A stretch of DNA of 64,000 bases, taken from assembly GCF_037203705.1 (NCBI RefSeq), contig NZ_JBBCAT010000001.1:841418-905417 (forward strand). The letters run 5' to 3'. Within the stretch, counting starts at the first letter, position 1. Every line of letters begins with the position of its first letter. A program made the position numbers and the translations under genes. The notes under the pieces were generated by a model that was not told where the DNA came from, did not search any database, and saw only the letters and a list, made by a program, of their open reading frames with translations. Origin of the DNA: Prosthecomicrobium sp. N25 (GTDB lineage: Bacteria > Pseudomonadota > Alphaproteobacteria > Rhizobiales > Ancalomicrobiaceae). Below are positions 41,021-50,575 of this stretch, piece by piece.

Positions 41021-41308
41021 ATGACCGAGAAGAAGATGCCGCTCTGGGAAGTCTTCATCCGCAGCCGCAACGGGCTCGCCCACCAGCATTGCGGCTCGAT
41101 CCACGCCGCCGACGCCGAGATGGCCCTGATCGCCGCCCGGGACGTCTACACCCGGCGCGGGGAGGGGCTCTCCATCTGGGTCGTGCCCTCGAGCGCCATC
41201 GTCGCCTCCGACCCGTCCGACAAGGACATGCTGTTCGAGCCGACGGCCACGAAGGTCTACCGCCACCCGACCTTCTACGAGATCCCCGACGAAGTCGGCC
41301 ACATGTGA
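41021..41308 (+). CDS. paaB: 1,2-phenylacetyl-CoA epoxidase subunit B
   Basis: 95 residues, standard length. The family sequence MPLWEVFIRSRNGLAHQHCGSIHAADAEMAL, ARDVYTRRGEGLSIWVVPSSAI and DKDMLFEPTATKVYRHPTFY is evident. Small structural subunit bridging PaaAC. The ATG follows GGGAGGAACGCC. Confidence 0.97.
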   Translation: MTEKKMPLWEVFIRSRNGLAHQHCGSIHAADAEMALIAARDVYTRRGEGLSIWVVPSSAIVASDPSDKDMLFEPTATKVYRHPTFYEIPDEVGHM

Positions 41309-41391
41309 CCGGCGGCCGCCCGCCCGTTCCTCGCGTCCGCGGGCGCCTCCTCGACCGTCGCCCCGACCCCTTCGCGACAGGACCACGACCC

Positions 41392-42144
41392 ATGTCGACC
41401 CCGATCGTCGCCTACACGCTCCGCCTCGCCGACGACGCGCTCGTGCTCGGCCATCGGCTCTCCGAATGGACCTCCCGCGCCCCGACGCTCGAGGAGGAGA
41501 TGGCGCTCGCCAACATCGCCCTCGACCTGATCGGCCAGGCCCGCGCGCTCTACACCTATGCCGGCGAGGCCGAAGGCCGCGGCCGGACCGAGGACGACCT
41601 CGCCTACTTCCGCGGCGAGGCCGAGTTCGGCAACCTGCTCCTCAACGAGCTCCCGAACGGCGACTTCGCCTTCACGATCGCCCGCCAGCTCCTCGTGTCG
41701 GCCTTCATGCTGCCCTTCTGGACCGCGCTGACCGGCTCGCGGGACGCCACCCTGGCGGCCATCGCCGCGAAGGCCGAGAAGGAGGTCGCCTACCACCTCC
41801 GCCACGCCGCCGAGTGGACCGTCCGCCTCGGCGACGGCACCGACGAGAGCCGTGTCCGCATGATCGCCGCCCTCGACGAGCTCTGGCCCTGGACCGGCGA
41901 GATGTTCGAGATGGATGGCCCCGAGCGCGCGCTCGTCGAGGCCGGGGTCGCGGTCGACCGCGAGCGGCTTCGGGACGAATGGTCCGCCACGGTCGGCGAG
42001 GCGCTCGCCGAGGCCGGCCTCGATCGCCCGCGCGACGGCTGGATGCAGACCGGCGGCCGCCGCGGCCTGCACACCGAGCATCTCGGCCACATGCTGGCCG
42101 TCATGCAGTCGCTCGCCCGCGCCCATCCCGGCGCGACCTGGTGA
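41392..42144 (+). CDS. paaC: 1,2-phenylacetyl-CoA epoxidase subunit C
   Basis: 250 residues. Ferritin-like structural partner of PaaA: LGHRLSEWTSRAPTLEEEMALANIALDLIGQAR, FRGEAEFGNLLLNELPNGDFAFTIARQLL, KEVAYHLRHAAEWTVRLGDGT. It begins 83 bp after paaB. PaaC stabilises PaaA and is not catalytic in the known enzyme. Confidence 0.96.
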   Translation: MSTPIVAYTLRLADDALVLGHRLSEWTSRAPTLEEEMALANIALDLIGQARALYTYAGEAEGRGRTEDDLAYFRGEAEFGNLLLNELPNGDFAFTIARQLLVSAFMLPFWTALTGSRDATLAAIAAKAEKEVAYHLRHAAEWTVRLGDGTDESRVRMIAALDELWPWTGEMFEMDGPERALVEAGVAVDRERLRDEWSATVGEALAEAGLDRPRDGWMQTGGRRGLHTEHLGHMLAVMQSLARAHPGATW

Positions 42145-42158
42145 CCGGGGAGGGGCCC

Positions 42159-42710
42159 ATGCAGCCGTCCTCCGCCCCCCTCTCCGTCGCCCCGGCGCCC
42201 GCCGGCCCGCCGGAGACCGAGGCCGACCGCCTCGCCCGCGCCCGCGCCGCCGCCGCGACCGTCTGCGATCCCGAGATCCCGGTCCTCTCCATCGAAGACC
42301 TGGGGGTCCTGCGCGATGTCCGCTTCGACCCGGCCGGCCGGGTCGAGGTCACCATCACGCCGACCTATTCGGGCTGCCCGGCCATGAACATGATCGCGGT
42401 CGACATCGCGGTCGCGCTCGACCGGGCCGGCTTCCCGGACGCCCGCGTCGTCAGCGTCCTGACCCCCGCCTGGTCGACCGACCTGATGACCGAGCGCGGC
42501 CGCGACGAGCTCCGCCGCTACGGCATCGCCCCGCCGGTCGGCCGCGCCCGGACCGGCCGCCGCGCCCTCTTCGGCGAGACCGCGGTGGCCTGCCCGAAAT
42601 GCGGCTCCCCGGACACCGAGCGGATCTCGGAGTTCGGCTCGACCGCCTGCAAGGCCCTCTACCGCTGCCGCGCCTGCCGCGAGCCCTTCGACTACTTCAA
42701 GTGCATCTGA
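42159..42710 (+). CDS. paaD: Phenylacetate pathway Fe-S assembly protein PaaD (SufT/MIP18-like)
   Basis: 183 residues. MIP18 domain (VCDPEIPVLSIEDLGVLRDV, ITPTYSGCPAMNMI with the conserved Cys) plus a C-terminal zinc ribbon (ACPKCGSPDTERISEFGSTACKALYRC...C). It is thought to mature the PaaE cluster. ATG 42159 follows GGGGAGGGG; a GTG overlapping the paaC stop is an alternative. Confidence 0.95.
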   Translation: MQPSSAPLSVAPAPAGPPETEADRLARARAAAATVCDPEIPVLSIEDLGVLRDVRFDPAGRVEVTITPTYSGCPAMNMIAVDIAVALDRAGFPDARVVSVLTPAWSTDLMTERGRDELRRYGIAPPVGRARTGRRALFGETAVACPKCGSPDTERISEFGSTACKALYRCRACREPFDYFKCI

Positions 42711-42720
42711 GGTCCCGCCC

Positions 42721-43812
42721 ATGACCCCGCGCTTCCATACGCTCACCGTCAAGGATGTCCGGCCGGAGACCCGGGACGCGGTCTCGATCGTGTTCGACGT
42801 GCCGGCCGAGCTGAAGGACGAGTATCGGTTCGCCCCCGGCCAGTACCTGACGCTCCGCGCCGACATCGGCGGCGAGGACATCCGCCGCTCCTACTCGATC
42901 TCCTCCGGCCTCGACGACGGCGAGATCCGGGTCGCGGTCAAGAAGGTCGACAGCGGCCGCTTCTCGGGCTTCGCCTGCGGCGATCTCAGGCCCGGCGACC
43001 GCCTCGAGGTGATGACGCCCTCCGGCCGCTTCACGGTCCCGCTCGACGCGGAAGCCGAGCGCACCTACCTGGCGGTCGCGGCCGGCTCGGGCATCACGCC
43101 CGTCCTGTCGCTGATGAAGTCGATCCTCGCCCGCGAGCCGAAGAGCCGCTTCATCCTGGTCGACGGCAACCGCACCGCCGCCGACATCCTCTACCTGACC
43201 GAGATCGAGGACCTGAAGGACCGCCATCTCGACCGGCTGACCGTCTTCCATGTGCTGTCCCGCGAGAGCGCCGACGTCGCGCTCCTCGCCGGCCGCATCG
43301 ATGCGGCGAAGCTCTCCACCATCGTCGAGCGTGCCTGCCCCTTCGCGGGCATCGACCACGCCTTCCTGTGCGGCCCGCAGGGGCTCGTCGAGGAGGCGCG
43401 CGCCTGCCTGGAGGCGCTCGGCATCCCGCATGAGCGCATCCATGTCGAGCTCTTCACCCCGGCGGCCGATGCCCGGCCCGTGGCGACCCGCGTCTCCGCC
43501 CACGACGGCTCCGCCGAGGCCGCCGCCCCGGTGGCGGCCACCGCCGAGATCCGCCTCGACGGCCGCCGCTACCAGGTGCCGATCGCGCAAGGAGAGACCG
43601 TCATCGACGCCGCCCGCCGCGCCGGCCTGGAGGCGCCCTACAGCTGCAAGGGCGGCATGTGCTGCACCTGCCGCGCCAAGGTGCTGGAGGGCGCGGTCGA
43701 GATGGACGCCAACTGGTCACTGGAGCCCTGGGAGCTGGAGGCAGGGTTCGTCCTGACTTGCCAGTCGCACCCGACCACCGCCAAGCTCGTCGTGGACTAC
43801 GACGCCATGTAG
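42721..43812 (+). CDS. paaE: 1,2-phenylacetyl-CoA epoxidase reductase subunit E
   Basis: 363 residues. FNR-type reductase: FAD-binding RSYSISSG, NAD-binding AAGSGITPVLSLMKSIL and FLCGPQGLVEEA, then a C-terminal plant-type [2Fe-2S] ferredoxin with cysteines in SCKGGMCCTCRAKV and LTCQSHP. It delivers electrons from NADPH to the PaaAC di-iron site. It ends the paa operon, followed by tandem terminators. Confidence 0.97.
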   Translation: MTPRFHTLTVKDVRPETRDAVSIVFDVPAELKDEYRFAPGQYLTLRADIGGEDIRRSYSISSGLDDGEIRVAVKKVDSGRFSGFACGDLRPGDRLEVMTPSGRFTVPLDAEAERTYLAVAAGSGITPVLSLMKSILAREPKSRFILVDGNRTAADILYLTEIEDLKDRHLDRLTVFHVLSRESADVALLAGRIDAAKLSTIVERACPFAGIDHAFLCGPQGLVEEARACLEALGIPHERIHVELFTPAADARPVATRVSAHDGSAEAAAPVAATAEIRLDGRRYQVPIAQGETVIDAARRAGLEAPYSCKGGMCCTCRAKVLEGAVEMDANWSLEPWELEAGFVLTCQSHPTTAKLVVDYDAM

Positions 43813-43844
43813 GCGACGTGGTCGCGGTCCAACGCTGTTTCCCT

Positions 43845-43876
43845 GGCCCGCCGGCCCGCCGGCGGGCCTTTCTTTT
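43845..43876 (+). terminator. Rho-independent terminator 1 after paaE
   Basis: A 10-bp perfect GC stem (GGCCCGCCGG / CCGGCGGGCC) with a CCCG loop, followed directly by TTTCTTTT, 33 bp past the paaE stop. Confidence 0.85.
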
Positions 43877-43880
43877 CCAT

Positions 43881-43911
43881 CCGCCGGCCTGCCGGCGGGC
43901 CTTTTCTTTTT
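43881..43911 (+). terminator. Rho-independent terminator 2 after paaE
   Basis: A 7-bp stem (CCGCCGG / CCGGCGG) with a CCTG loop, then TTTTCTTTTT. It is nearly a direct copy of terminator 1, and a third weaker hairpin-plus-T copy follows at about 43914-43943. Confidence 0.8.
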
Positions 43912-44091
43912 CGGCCTCCGCCGGCCCGCCGCCGAGCTTTTCCTTGGGATCCGCGGCCCCGCCCCGGCGGGCTGAACGCTCGCTGAACGACCGCTTCAGC
44001 CTCGGTTCGCGACCAAAGTCTTATTCCTCGCTCATCCCAAGCGGCGTCGGCGTGCGGGCCGGCCGCCAGAGACCAAGACGAGGAGACCACC

Positions 44092-44292
44092 ATGTCCGCC
44101 ACCACGATGACCTCGGGCCCGACCCGGTCCACGATCGCCACCCGCCTCTCCGGCATCGCCGCCCGCCTGGGCAAGGCCCGGCGCGACCGCGCCGACATGA
44201 AGCGCCTGATGGAGCTCGACGACCGGATGCTGTCCGACATGGGCATCTCGCGCAGCGAGATCGAGATGGCCATGAAGGGCCGCTACTACTGA
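44092..44292 (+). CDS. DUF1127 small Arg-rich protein
   Basis: 66 residues. The C-terminal DUF1127 motif is RLMELDDRMLSDMGISRSEIEMAMKGRYY, the N-terminus is variable and Ser/Thr-rich. DUF1127 proteins in alphaproteobacteria act in RNA turnover and in phosphate/carbon adaptation. A GACGAGGAGACC ribosome site lies upstream. Monocistronic. A second DUF1127 gene is at 58846. Confidence 0.88.
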   Translation: MSATTMTSGPTRSTIATRLSGIAARLGKARRDRADMKRLMELDDRMLSDMGISRSEIEMAMKGRYY

Positions 44293-44304
44293 GACCGGTC
44301 CCAC

Positions 44305-44435
44305 GAAGTCCCGACCTTTCGATCTGTCATTGACGGGCTTGTCACGGCAATCCAAGCCACGCGGACCGAGCGCCCATCCTGGATGCCCGGGACAAGCCCG
44401 GGCACGACAGAGACGAAGGCCGTGCAAGGGGTCGA
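44305..44435. repeat. Dispersed intergenic repeat, copy 2
   Basis: About 131 bp aligned with 39685-39812. On the minus strand it translates to VVPGLVPGIQDGR, close to the VPGLVPGIH string often seen in spurious ORFs of Hyphomicrobiales genomes, which marks it as a known kind of intergenic repeat. Confidence 0.8.
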
Positions 44436-44569
44436 GACTTCGTGAGCCGGGTACGAGAGACACGCGCGGACGCCCTGGCCACGCCGACACAATGGCGTGA
44501 TCGGGGCGTTTCGCCATGGAGTTGCTCGCTTCCTGCGGTCCGAAGGGGCTCCTTCGTTGTCGGACCGCC

Positions 44570-45307
44570 ATGCTGTTCCTCGTCAAGAAACTCCTTCTCG
44601 GCTTCGTCCTTCTCTTCCTCCTGCCCCTGGCCGCGCACGCGCTCTGGACCTGGCACCGGGGCTGGGCGGGCGACTGGCGCGCGGCCGACTGGTCGAGCAC
44701 CGGCACGCTTCCCCCCGCCACCGCCGATGCCCCGGCGGCGGTCCGCATCTTCGCGGCCCGCACCGGCCGCTGGCGCGGCATCTTCGCGGTCCACACCTGG
44801 ATCGTGCTGAAGGACGCCGGCGGTCGCTGGGAGCGCTACGACAAGGTCGGCTGGGGCACGCCCATCCGCCGCAACGGCTACGCTCCCGACGGCCGCTGGT
44901 TCGGCCACGACCCGGAGGTGGTGTTCGCCGCCGACGGCGCCGGGGCCGAGGCGCTCATCCCGAGGATGCGCGCGGCCGTCGCCGCCTACGAGTACGGCAA
45001 GGCCGGCGACTACCGCGTCTGGCCCGGCCCCAACTCCAATACCTTCGTGGCCTCCGTGATGGCCGCCGTCCCGGAGATCCGGACCGCCCTGCCGCCGACC
45101 GCCATCGGCAAGGACTTTCCCCACGACGGCCGCTGGATCGGCCCGTCCCCCTCGAACACCGGCCTCCGCCTGACGCTGGCCGGCTACCTCGGCCTGACGG
45201 TCGGCTGGGTCGAGGGCCTGGAGCTCAATGTGCTGGGGGCCGTCGCAGGGCTGGACGTGAGGCGCCCGGCGATCAAGTTGCCGGGGTTCGGAAGAGTGGG
45301 GATGTGA
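44570..45307 (+). CDS. DUF3750 domain protein
   Basis: 245 residues from ATG 44570. An N-terminal membrane helix or signal anchor (MLFLVKKLLLGFVLLFLLPLAAHAL) precedes a conserved domain with FAVHTWIVLKDAGG, VGWGTPIRRNGYAPD and YRVWPGPNSNTFVASV, matching DUF3750. Probably periplasmic or membrane-attached; biochemical role unknown. In-frame ATG 44516 would add 18 residues ahead of the hydrophobic segment. Confidence 0.82.
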   Translation: MLFLVKKLLLGFVLLFLLPLAAHALWTWHRGWAGDWRAADWSSTGTLPPATADAPAAVRIFAARTGRWRGIFAVHTWIVLKDAGGRWERYDKVGWGTPIRRNGYAPDGRWFGHDPEVVFAADGAGAEALIPRMRAAVAAYEYGKAGDYRVWPGPNSNTFVASVMAAVPEIRTALPPTAIGKDFPHDGRWIGPSPSNTGLRLTLAGYLGLTVGWVEGLELNVLGAVAGLDVRRPAIKLPGFGRVGM

Positions 45308-45407
45308 TCTCCACTCGAACCTTCGACCCGCCGGCCCGAGGCGGCGCACCCATGCCCCGTGCCCGGGTGCGGCCCGGAACCCCTCGACACGAGCAAGCGA
45401 CTGACAG

Positions 45408-47090
45408 TCAGGCCGCTCTGAGGTTCTTGACGAACTCGGAAACCTGCTGCTGCAGCTCGACGGACTGGGTCTGAAGGTTCGAGGACAGATCCATCAGCTG
45501 GGTCGAGGCTGCTCCGGTCATCTCGGCGGACTGGCCGACCCCGGTGATGTTGCCCGTGACCCCGGCCGCGCCGGTGGCCGCACGTTGCGTGTTCGCCGCG
45601 ATCTCTCCGGTGGCCGCTCCCTGCTCCTCGACCGCGGCCGCGATGGTCGACGCGACCTCCTGGATGGTGTTGATCGTCGTCACGATGCGATTGATGGCGC
45701 CGACGGTCTGCTCCGTCGCAGACTGGATCTCCCCGATCTTGGAGGCGATGTCGTCGGTGGCCTTCGCGGTCTGGGCCGCGAGCTGCTTCACCTCGGACGC
45801 GACCACCGCGAAGCCTCGCCCGGCCTCGCCGGCTCGCGCGGCCTCGATGGTTGCGTTCAGGGCGAGCAGGTTCGTCTGCCCCGCGATGTCCCGAATGAGA
45901 TTGATGACGTCGCCTATGCGGACTGCCGCCTCGGTCAGCGCCCGCACGTTCGCTGCGGTCTCGGTGGCTTCGTTCGCGGCGCTGCCGGCGATCGCGGCCG
46001 ACCTGTTCACCTGCACGGTGATTTCCCGGATCGAGGCCGACAGCTCCTCGGCGCCGGCGGCAACGGTCTGCACGTTGGTCGACGCCTCCTCGGCAGCGCC
46101 CGAAACGGCCTGTGCCTGTCGAGAGGTCTCTTCAGCCGTGGCCGAGAGGTTGCGGGCCGCAAGCGCGACCTCGCCGGAGGACTTGTTGAAGCGCTCGGCG
46201 AGGCTGCCCATGGTGGACTGGAACGTGTCGGCGAGGCGGTTGCGCTCCGATACGATCCGGGCCTGGACCACACGATCCTGGTCCGCCTTCTCTGCCCGCA
46301 TGCGCTCGACCTCGGCCAGGCCGTCCGCGAAGACCGCCAGGGCCTGGGCGAGATGGCCGAGTTCGTTCGTCTGGCTTTTGAATGGGATCTCGGTCCGGTA
46401 GTCTCCACCGGCGACTTTCGACATGGCCGTCGTGATGCGACGGATCGGGCCGCTGACGCGGAACACGGCGAACAGTCCCTGCAGGACTGCGATAAGGGTC
46501 ATGAAGCCGGTTCCGCCGACGACCAGCCACCAGGAGCGATCGAAGGTGGCGTCGTTGGCGGCATTGACGGCGTCGGCATCCTGGTTGTTCCGGTCCATGA
46601 GCTCGTCCAGAAGGGTGCCCACCGGTGCGTAGGCCTCGTCCATTTCGCCGAGGACCAAGGTGCGCGCATCTTCGATCTTGCCCGTGTTGACAAGGCCGAT
46701 CATCTTCTGGGTGAGTTCATCATACCACCGGAACCCCGCGACGATCTGGTTCAACTGGGAAGTCTCCGCCCCTGGCGCCATGTGCTTGGCGTATTTGCCG
46801 GACCATTCGGTGAAGGCGGTGCGGGCGGCATCCATATCCTTCCTCTTCTCAAGTCGCGCCTGGTCCGACGCCGCCAGGACGAACTCCAGGCCCGCGATTC
46901 TGAGATCGCCGAGCGCGACATTCATCTCCTCGGCCTCCTGCATGCCGGGCAGTATGTCGTCGTAAAGGGTCTCGGCGCCGCCGTTCACGCGATCGAGACT
47001 GGTGGTCGAAACGACGCCGACAGCAAGGCTGAGGCCGACGCTGAGGATGGCGCCGAGCAGCAAACCAGCGCGGACGGAGATGGATTTCAT
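45408..47090 (-). CDS. Methyl-accepting chemotaxis protein
   Basis: 560 residues from ATG 47090 (AAGG 9 bp upstream). TM1 is at about 7-28; the periplasmic four-helix-bundle-like sensor is at about 30-175; TM2 is around [24 protein letters not shown] (about 187-210). A HAMP domain follows ([23 protein letters not shown]), then the signalling domain with hairpin [38 protein letters not shown]. No C-terminal pentapeptide tether. The ligand is not deducible. Downstream of polA on the same strand, with a 206-bp AT-rich leader. Confidence 0.93.
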   Translation of the reverse strand: MKSISVRAGLLLGAILSVGLSLAVGVVSTTSLDRVNGGAETLYDDILPGMQEAEEMNVALGDLRIAGLEFVLAASDQARLEKRKDMDAARTAFTEWSGKYAKHMAPGAETSQLNQIVAGFRWYDELTQKMIGLVNTGKIEDARTLVLGEMDEAYAPVGTLLDELMDRNNQDADAVNAANDATFDRSWWLVVGGTGFMTLIAVLQGLFAVFRVSGPIRRITTAMSKVAGGDYRTEIPFKSQTNELGHLAQALAVFADGLAEVERMRAEKADQDRVVQARIVSERNRLADTFQSTMGSLAERFNKSSGEVALAARNLSATAEETSRQAQAVSGAAEEASTNVQTVAAGAEELSASIREITVQVNRSAAIAGSAANEATETAANVRALTEAAVRIGDVINLIRDIAGQTNLLALNATIEAARAGEAGRGFAVVASEVKQLAAQTAKATDDIASKIGEIQSATEQTVGAINRIVTTINTIQEVASTIAAAVEEQGAATGEIAANTQRAATGAAGVTGNITGVGQSAEMTGAASTQLMDLSSNLQTQSVELQQQVSEFVKNLRAA

Positions 47091-47296
47091 CGTTCGAAGC
47101 CTTTTTTCCGGAGTGCTGACCTTACGGATCCGGGACCCGCTTCGATCCGTACCGTCTCTCACAACTGCCGACGGGTGCTGACGAGAGGGTCGCTCCCGCA
47201 ACCTGCGCAGAGCATTCCCTAACGGAACAAGGATCGGTACAACTACTTAAGATTGAATGAAATTTCTATGTTTGAATCAATAATCGCATCCGGCGG

Positions 47297-50200
47297 TCAA
47301 TGTGCCTCGTCCCAATTCTGAGCCGCCCTCGCATCCACCTGCAATGGCACGCCGAGCGTCACCGCCGGGTGGGGGGCGTCCTCCATCACGCGCCGGATGA
47401 CCGGCAGGGTCGCGTCGATCTCACTCTCCGGCACCTCGAAGATGAGTTCGTCGTGCACCTGGAGCAGCATCTGCGCGTTGAGGCGGGCCTTGGCGAGGGC
47501 GGGCTCGATGCGGATCATGGCGCGCCGGATGATGTCGGCGGCGGAGCCCTGGATCGGGGCGTTGATCGAGGCCCGCTCGTTGAAGGCGCGCACGGACGGG
47601 TTCTTGGCGTTGATCTCCGGATAGTGCGCCCGCCGGCCGAAGATGGTCGTCACGTAGCCGTCGCGCCGGCACGCCGCCTTGGTGGCCTCCATGTAGTCGC
47701 GGATGCCGGGGAAGCGCTCGAAATACTTGCGGATATAGGCTCCCGCCTCCTCGCGCCCGATGCCGAGCTGGTTGGCGAGGCCGAAGGCCGAGATCCCGTA
47801 GATGATGCCGAAGTTGATCGCCTTGGCGCGCCGCCGCACCATCGGGTCCATGCCGGCGACCGGCACGCCGAACATCTCGGAGGCCGTCAGGGCGTGGATG
47901 TCGACCCCGTCCGCGAAGGCGCGCTTCAGGGCCGGGATGTCGGCGATATGGGCGAGGATCCGGAGCTCGATCTGGCTGTAGTCGGCGGAGACGAGCTGCG
48001 TCCCCGGCGCGGCCACGAAGGCCTTGCGGATCTTGCGCCCCTCCTCGGTGCGGATCGGGATGTTCTGCAGGTTGGGCTCCGATGAGGAGAGCCGCCCGGT
48101 CGTCGTCGAGGCGAGCGCGAAACAGGTGTGCACCCGCTTGGTCTCCGGGTTCACGAAGCCCGGCAGCGCGTCCGTGTAGGTCGACTTCAGCTTGGAGATC
48201 TGCCGCCAGTCCAGGATCTTGCGGGCGAGCTCCACCCCCTGGCCGGCCAGGTCCTCGAGCACGTCCGCTCCCGTCGCCCAGGCGCCGGTCGGCGTCTTCT
48301 TGGCCCCCGGCAGCCCCATCTTGCCGAAAAGGATGTCGCCGAGCTGCTTCGGCGAGCCGAGGTTGAACCGCTCCCCGGCGAGGTCGTGGATCTCCGCCTC
48401 GAGCCGCGCCATGCCCTGCGCGAAGTCGCCGGAGAGCCGCGACAGCATCTGCCGGTCGATCGAGATGCCGCGCATCTCCATCCGCTTCAGGACGTCGACG
48501 AGCGGCCGCTCCAGCGTCTCGTAGACGGTCGTCATGCCCTCGGCGACGAGCCGCGGCTTCAGGCAGCGCCAGAGCCGCAGCGTCACGTCCGCGTCCTCGG
48601 CCGCATAGGCGGTCGCCCGGTCGAGGGGGACGAGGTCGAAGGTGACCTGGTTCTTGCCGGTCCCGGTCACGTCCTTGTAGGCGATCGTCTTGTGGCCGAG
48701 GAGCCGCTCGGCGCACTCGTCCATGCCGTGCCCGTTCTTGCCCGCGTCGAGCACGTAGGAGATCAGCATCGTGTCGTCGGCGCCGACGACCGGCGCGCCG
48801 TGCCGCTCCAGCACCATGGCGTCGAACTTCAGGTTCTGCGCCACCTTCAGCACCGACCGGTCCGCCATCAGCGGCGCGATCACGGCGATCGCCTCGCCGG
48901 TCGGGATCTGGCCGGCCACGAGGCCGTCGTCGAAGAGCCCGGCGCCGCCCGCCCGGTGCAGGAGCGGCACGTAGCAGGCCTCCCCGGGCGCAACCGCCAG
49001 CGAGAAGCCGACGAGGTCGGCCCGCATGGCGTCGAGCGAGTTCGTCTCCGTGTCGACCGCAACGACGCCCGCCTCGCGCGCCCGCGCGACCCAGGCCTTC
49101 AGCCCGTCCAGCGACAGCACGCAGTCGTAGCGCGACGTGTCGAACTGGCCCCTGTTGCCCTCCGCCGCGCGCTCCGCCGCGAGGCCGAGCGGCGTCGGCC
49201 CGCCCGGCGGCTTCGGTTCCACGTCGGTCACCGCATGGAGCGCGATCGGCACCGCCGGCGTCTCTCCGGGTGCCGCCTCGGGCACGGGGCTGCTTTCGCC
49301 GGCGGGAGCCTCCGGCGCGCCCGGCGGCCAGAAGCGGATCCGCACTTCGGCGGGCGCGATGCCGGCCGGCTCGCAGCCGGTCGCCTCGGCCACCCGGCGG
49401 GTCAGCGTGGTGAACTCCATCGCCTTCAGGAAGGCGATCAGCTTCTGCCCGTTGACGGCCGCGACCGCCAGGTCCTCGATCGGATGGTCGAGCGGCACGG
49501 CGCCGTCGAGGGTGACGAGGGTCTTGGAGATGCGGGCCTTGTCGGCGTTGTTGACGAGGGCCTCGCGCCGTTTCGGCTGCTTGATCTCGCCCGCCCGGGC
49601 GAGCAGCGTCTCCAGGTCGCCGTATTCCTCGATGAGCTGCGCCGCCGTCTTGATGCCGATGCCCGGCACGCCCGGCACGTTGTCGACCGAGTCGCCCGCC
49701 AGCGACTGCACGTCGATCACCTTCTCGGGGGGCACGCCGAACTTCTCGATCACCTCGGCGCGGCCGATCCGCTTCTCCTTCATGGTGTCGTACATGGTGA
49801 CCCGGTCGCCGACGAGCTGCATCAGGTCCTTGTCGGAGGCCACGATCGTCACGTCCGCCCCGCACGCGACCGCCTGCTTCGTGTAGGTCGCGATCAGGTC
49901 GTCGGCCTCGTAGCCGAGCTGCTCGATGGAGGCGACGTTGAAGGCCTCCACGGCCTGCCGGATCAGGCCGAACTGCGGCCGCAGGTCCTCCGGCGGCTCC
50001 GGCCGCTGCGCCTTGTACTGGTCGTAGAGGGCGTTGCGGAATGTCACCGCCGAGGCGTCGAACACCACCGCGATGTGGGTCGGCTTCACCCCGACCTCGG
50101 TCTTCTCCGCCTCCCGCAGGAGCCGCCAGAGCATGTTGCAGAAGCCCGAGACGGCGCCGATCGGCAAGCCGTCGGACTTGCGCGTCAGCGGCGGCAAGGC

Positions 50201-50329
50201 GTGGTAGGCGCGGAAGATGTAGGAGGAGCCGTCGACCAGGAAGACATGGTCGCCGGCCTTGACGGCGCAAGGCTCGGCGCCGTTCCGGAGGGCCTTGGGC
50301 AGGGCGGAGGCGGAGGCGGTGTCGGTCAT
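47297..50329 (-). CDS. polA: DNA polymerase I
   Basis: 1010 residues. 5-prime nuclease domain (about 25-330: FLVDGSSYIFRAYHALPPLTRKSDG, GYEADDLIATYTKQA, ASDKDLMQLVGDRV, DSVDNVPGVPGIG). A 3-prime exonuclease domain with intact DxE (AVDTETNSLDAM) and DDTMLISYVLDAG follows a Pro/Ala-rich insert (about 335-395). The polymerase domain has SADYSQIELRILAH, RRRAKAINFGIIYGISAFGL and LLQVHDELIFEVP. Phe in the O-helix (INFGIIYG) predicts normal ddNTP discrimination. Full-length and apparently active in all three domains. Confidence 0.97.
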   Translation of the reverse strand: MTDTASASALPKALRNGAEPCAVKAGDHVFLVDGSSYIFRAYHALPPLTRKSDGLPIGAVSGFCNMLWRLLREAEKTEVGVKPTHIAVVFDASAVTFRNALYDQYKAQRPEPPEDLRPQFGLIRQAVEAFNVASIEQLGYEADDLIATYTKQAVACGADVTIVASDKDLMQLVGDRVTMYDTMKEKRIGRAEVIEKFGVPPEKVIDVQSLAGDSVDNVPGVPGIGIKTAAQLIEEYGDLETLLARAGEIKQPKRREALVNNADKARISKTLVTLDGAVPLDHPIEDLAVAAVNGQKLIAFLKAMEFTTLTRRVAEATGCEPAGIAPAEVRIRFWPPGAPEAPAGESSPVPEAAPGETPAVPIALHAVTDVEPKPPGGPTPLGLAAERAAEGNRGQFDTSRYDCVLSLDGLKAWVARAREAGVVAVDTETNSLDAMRADLVGFSLAVAPGEACYVPLLHRAGGAGLFDDGLVAGQIPTGEAIAVIAPLMADRSVLKVAQNLKFDAMVLERHGAPVVGADDTMLISYVLDAGKNGHGMDECAERLLGHKTIAYKDVTGTGKNQVTFDLVPLDRATAYAAEDADVTLRLWRCLKPRLVAEGMTTVYETLERPLVDVLKRMEMRGISIDRQMLSRLSGDFAQGMARLEAEIHDLAGERFNLGSPKQLGDILFGKMGLPGAKKTPTGAWATGADVLEDLAGQGVELARKILDWRQISKLKSTYTDALPGFVNPETKRVHTCFALASTTTGRLSSSEPNLQNIPIRTEEGRKIRKAFVAAPGTQLVSADYSQIELRILAHIADIPALKRAFADGVDIHALTASEMFGVPVAGMDPMVRRRAKAINFGIIYGISAFGLANQLGIGREEAGAYIRKYFERFPGIRDYMEATKAACRRDGYVTTIFGRRAHYPEINAKNPSVRAFNERASINAPIQGSAADIIRRAMIRIEPALAKARLNAQMLLQVHDELIFEVPESEIDATLPVIRRVMEDAPHPAVTLGVPLQVDARAAQNWDEAH

Positions 50330-50575
50330 GGCGGGCGATCATAGGCCGCCGAGCCAGGATTGGAACCCGGAACAGGCGAGTTCGCGAGCTGCACGAATTT
50401 CCGTAGAGGCAGTCAATGAAAATCGTCGAACGACGCTTGATCATGTACGTAATTTCGGGAAAAAATCAAAGTTGAAAAGCATAGAGGGGCGAAGTTGGAA
50501 TTCCAGACCATGTAAACCGAAAGTACAGAACTGCCCGTTCTAATGGCGACATGTAACTCAGGGACGGGCTCCCGC

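Noticed and set aside
44286-44492. Minus-strand ORF containing VPGLVPGIQ
   Set aside because: Translation of a dispersed intergenic repeat, not a gene.
48128-50344. 738-codon plus-strand frame opposite polA
   Set aside because: Shadow of polA; composition is biased and there is no recognisable motif, whereas polA has all domain motifs.
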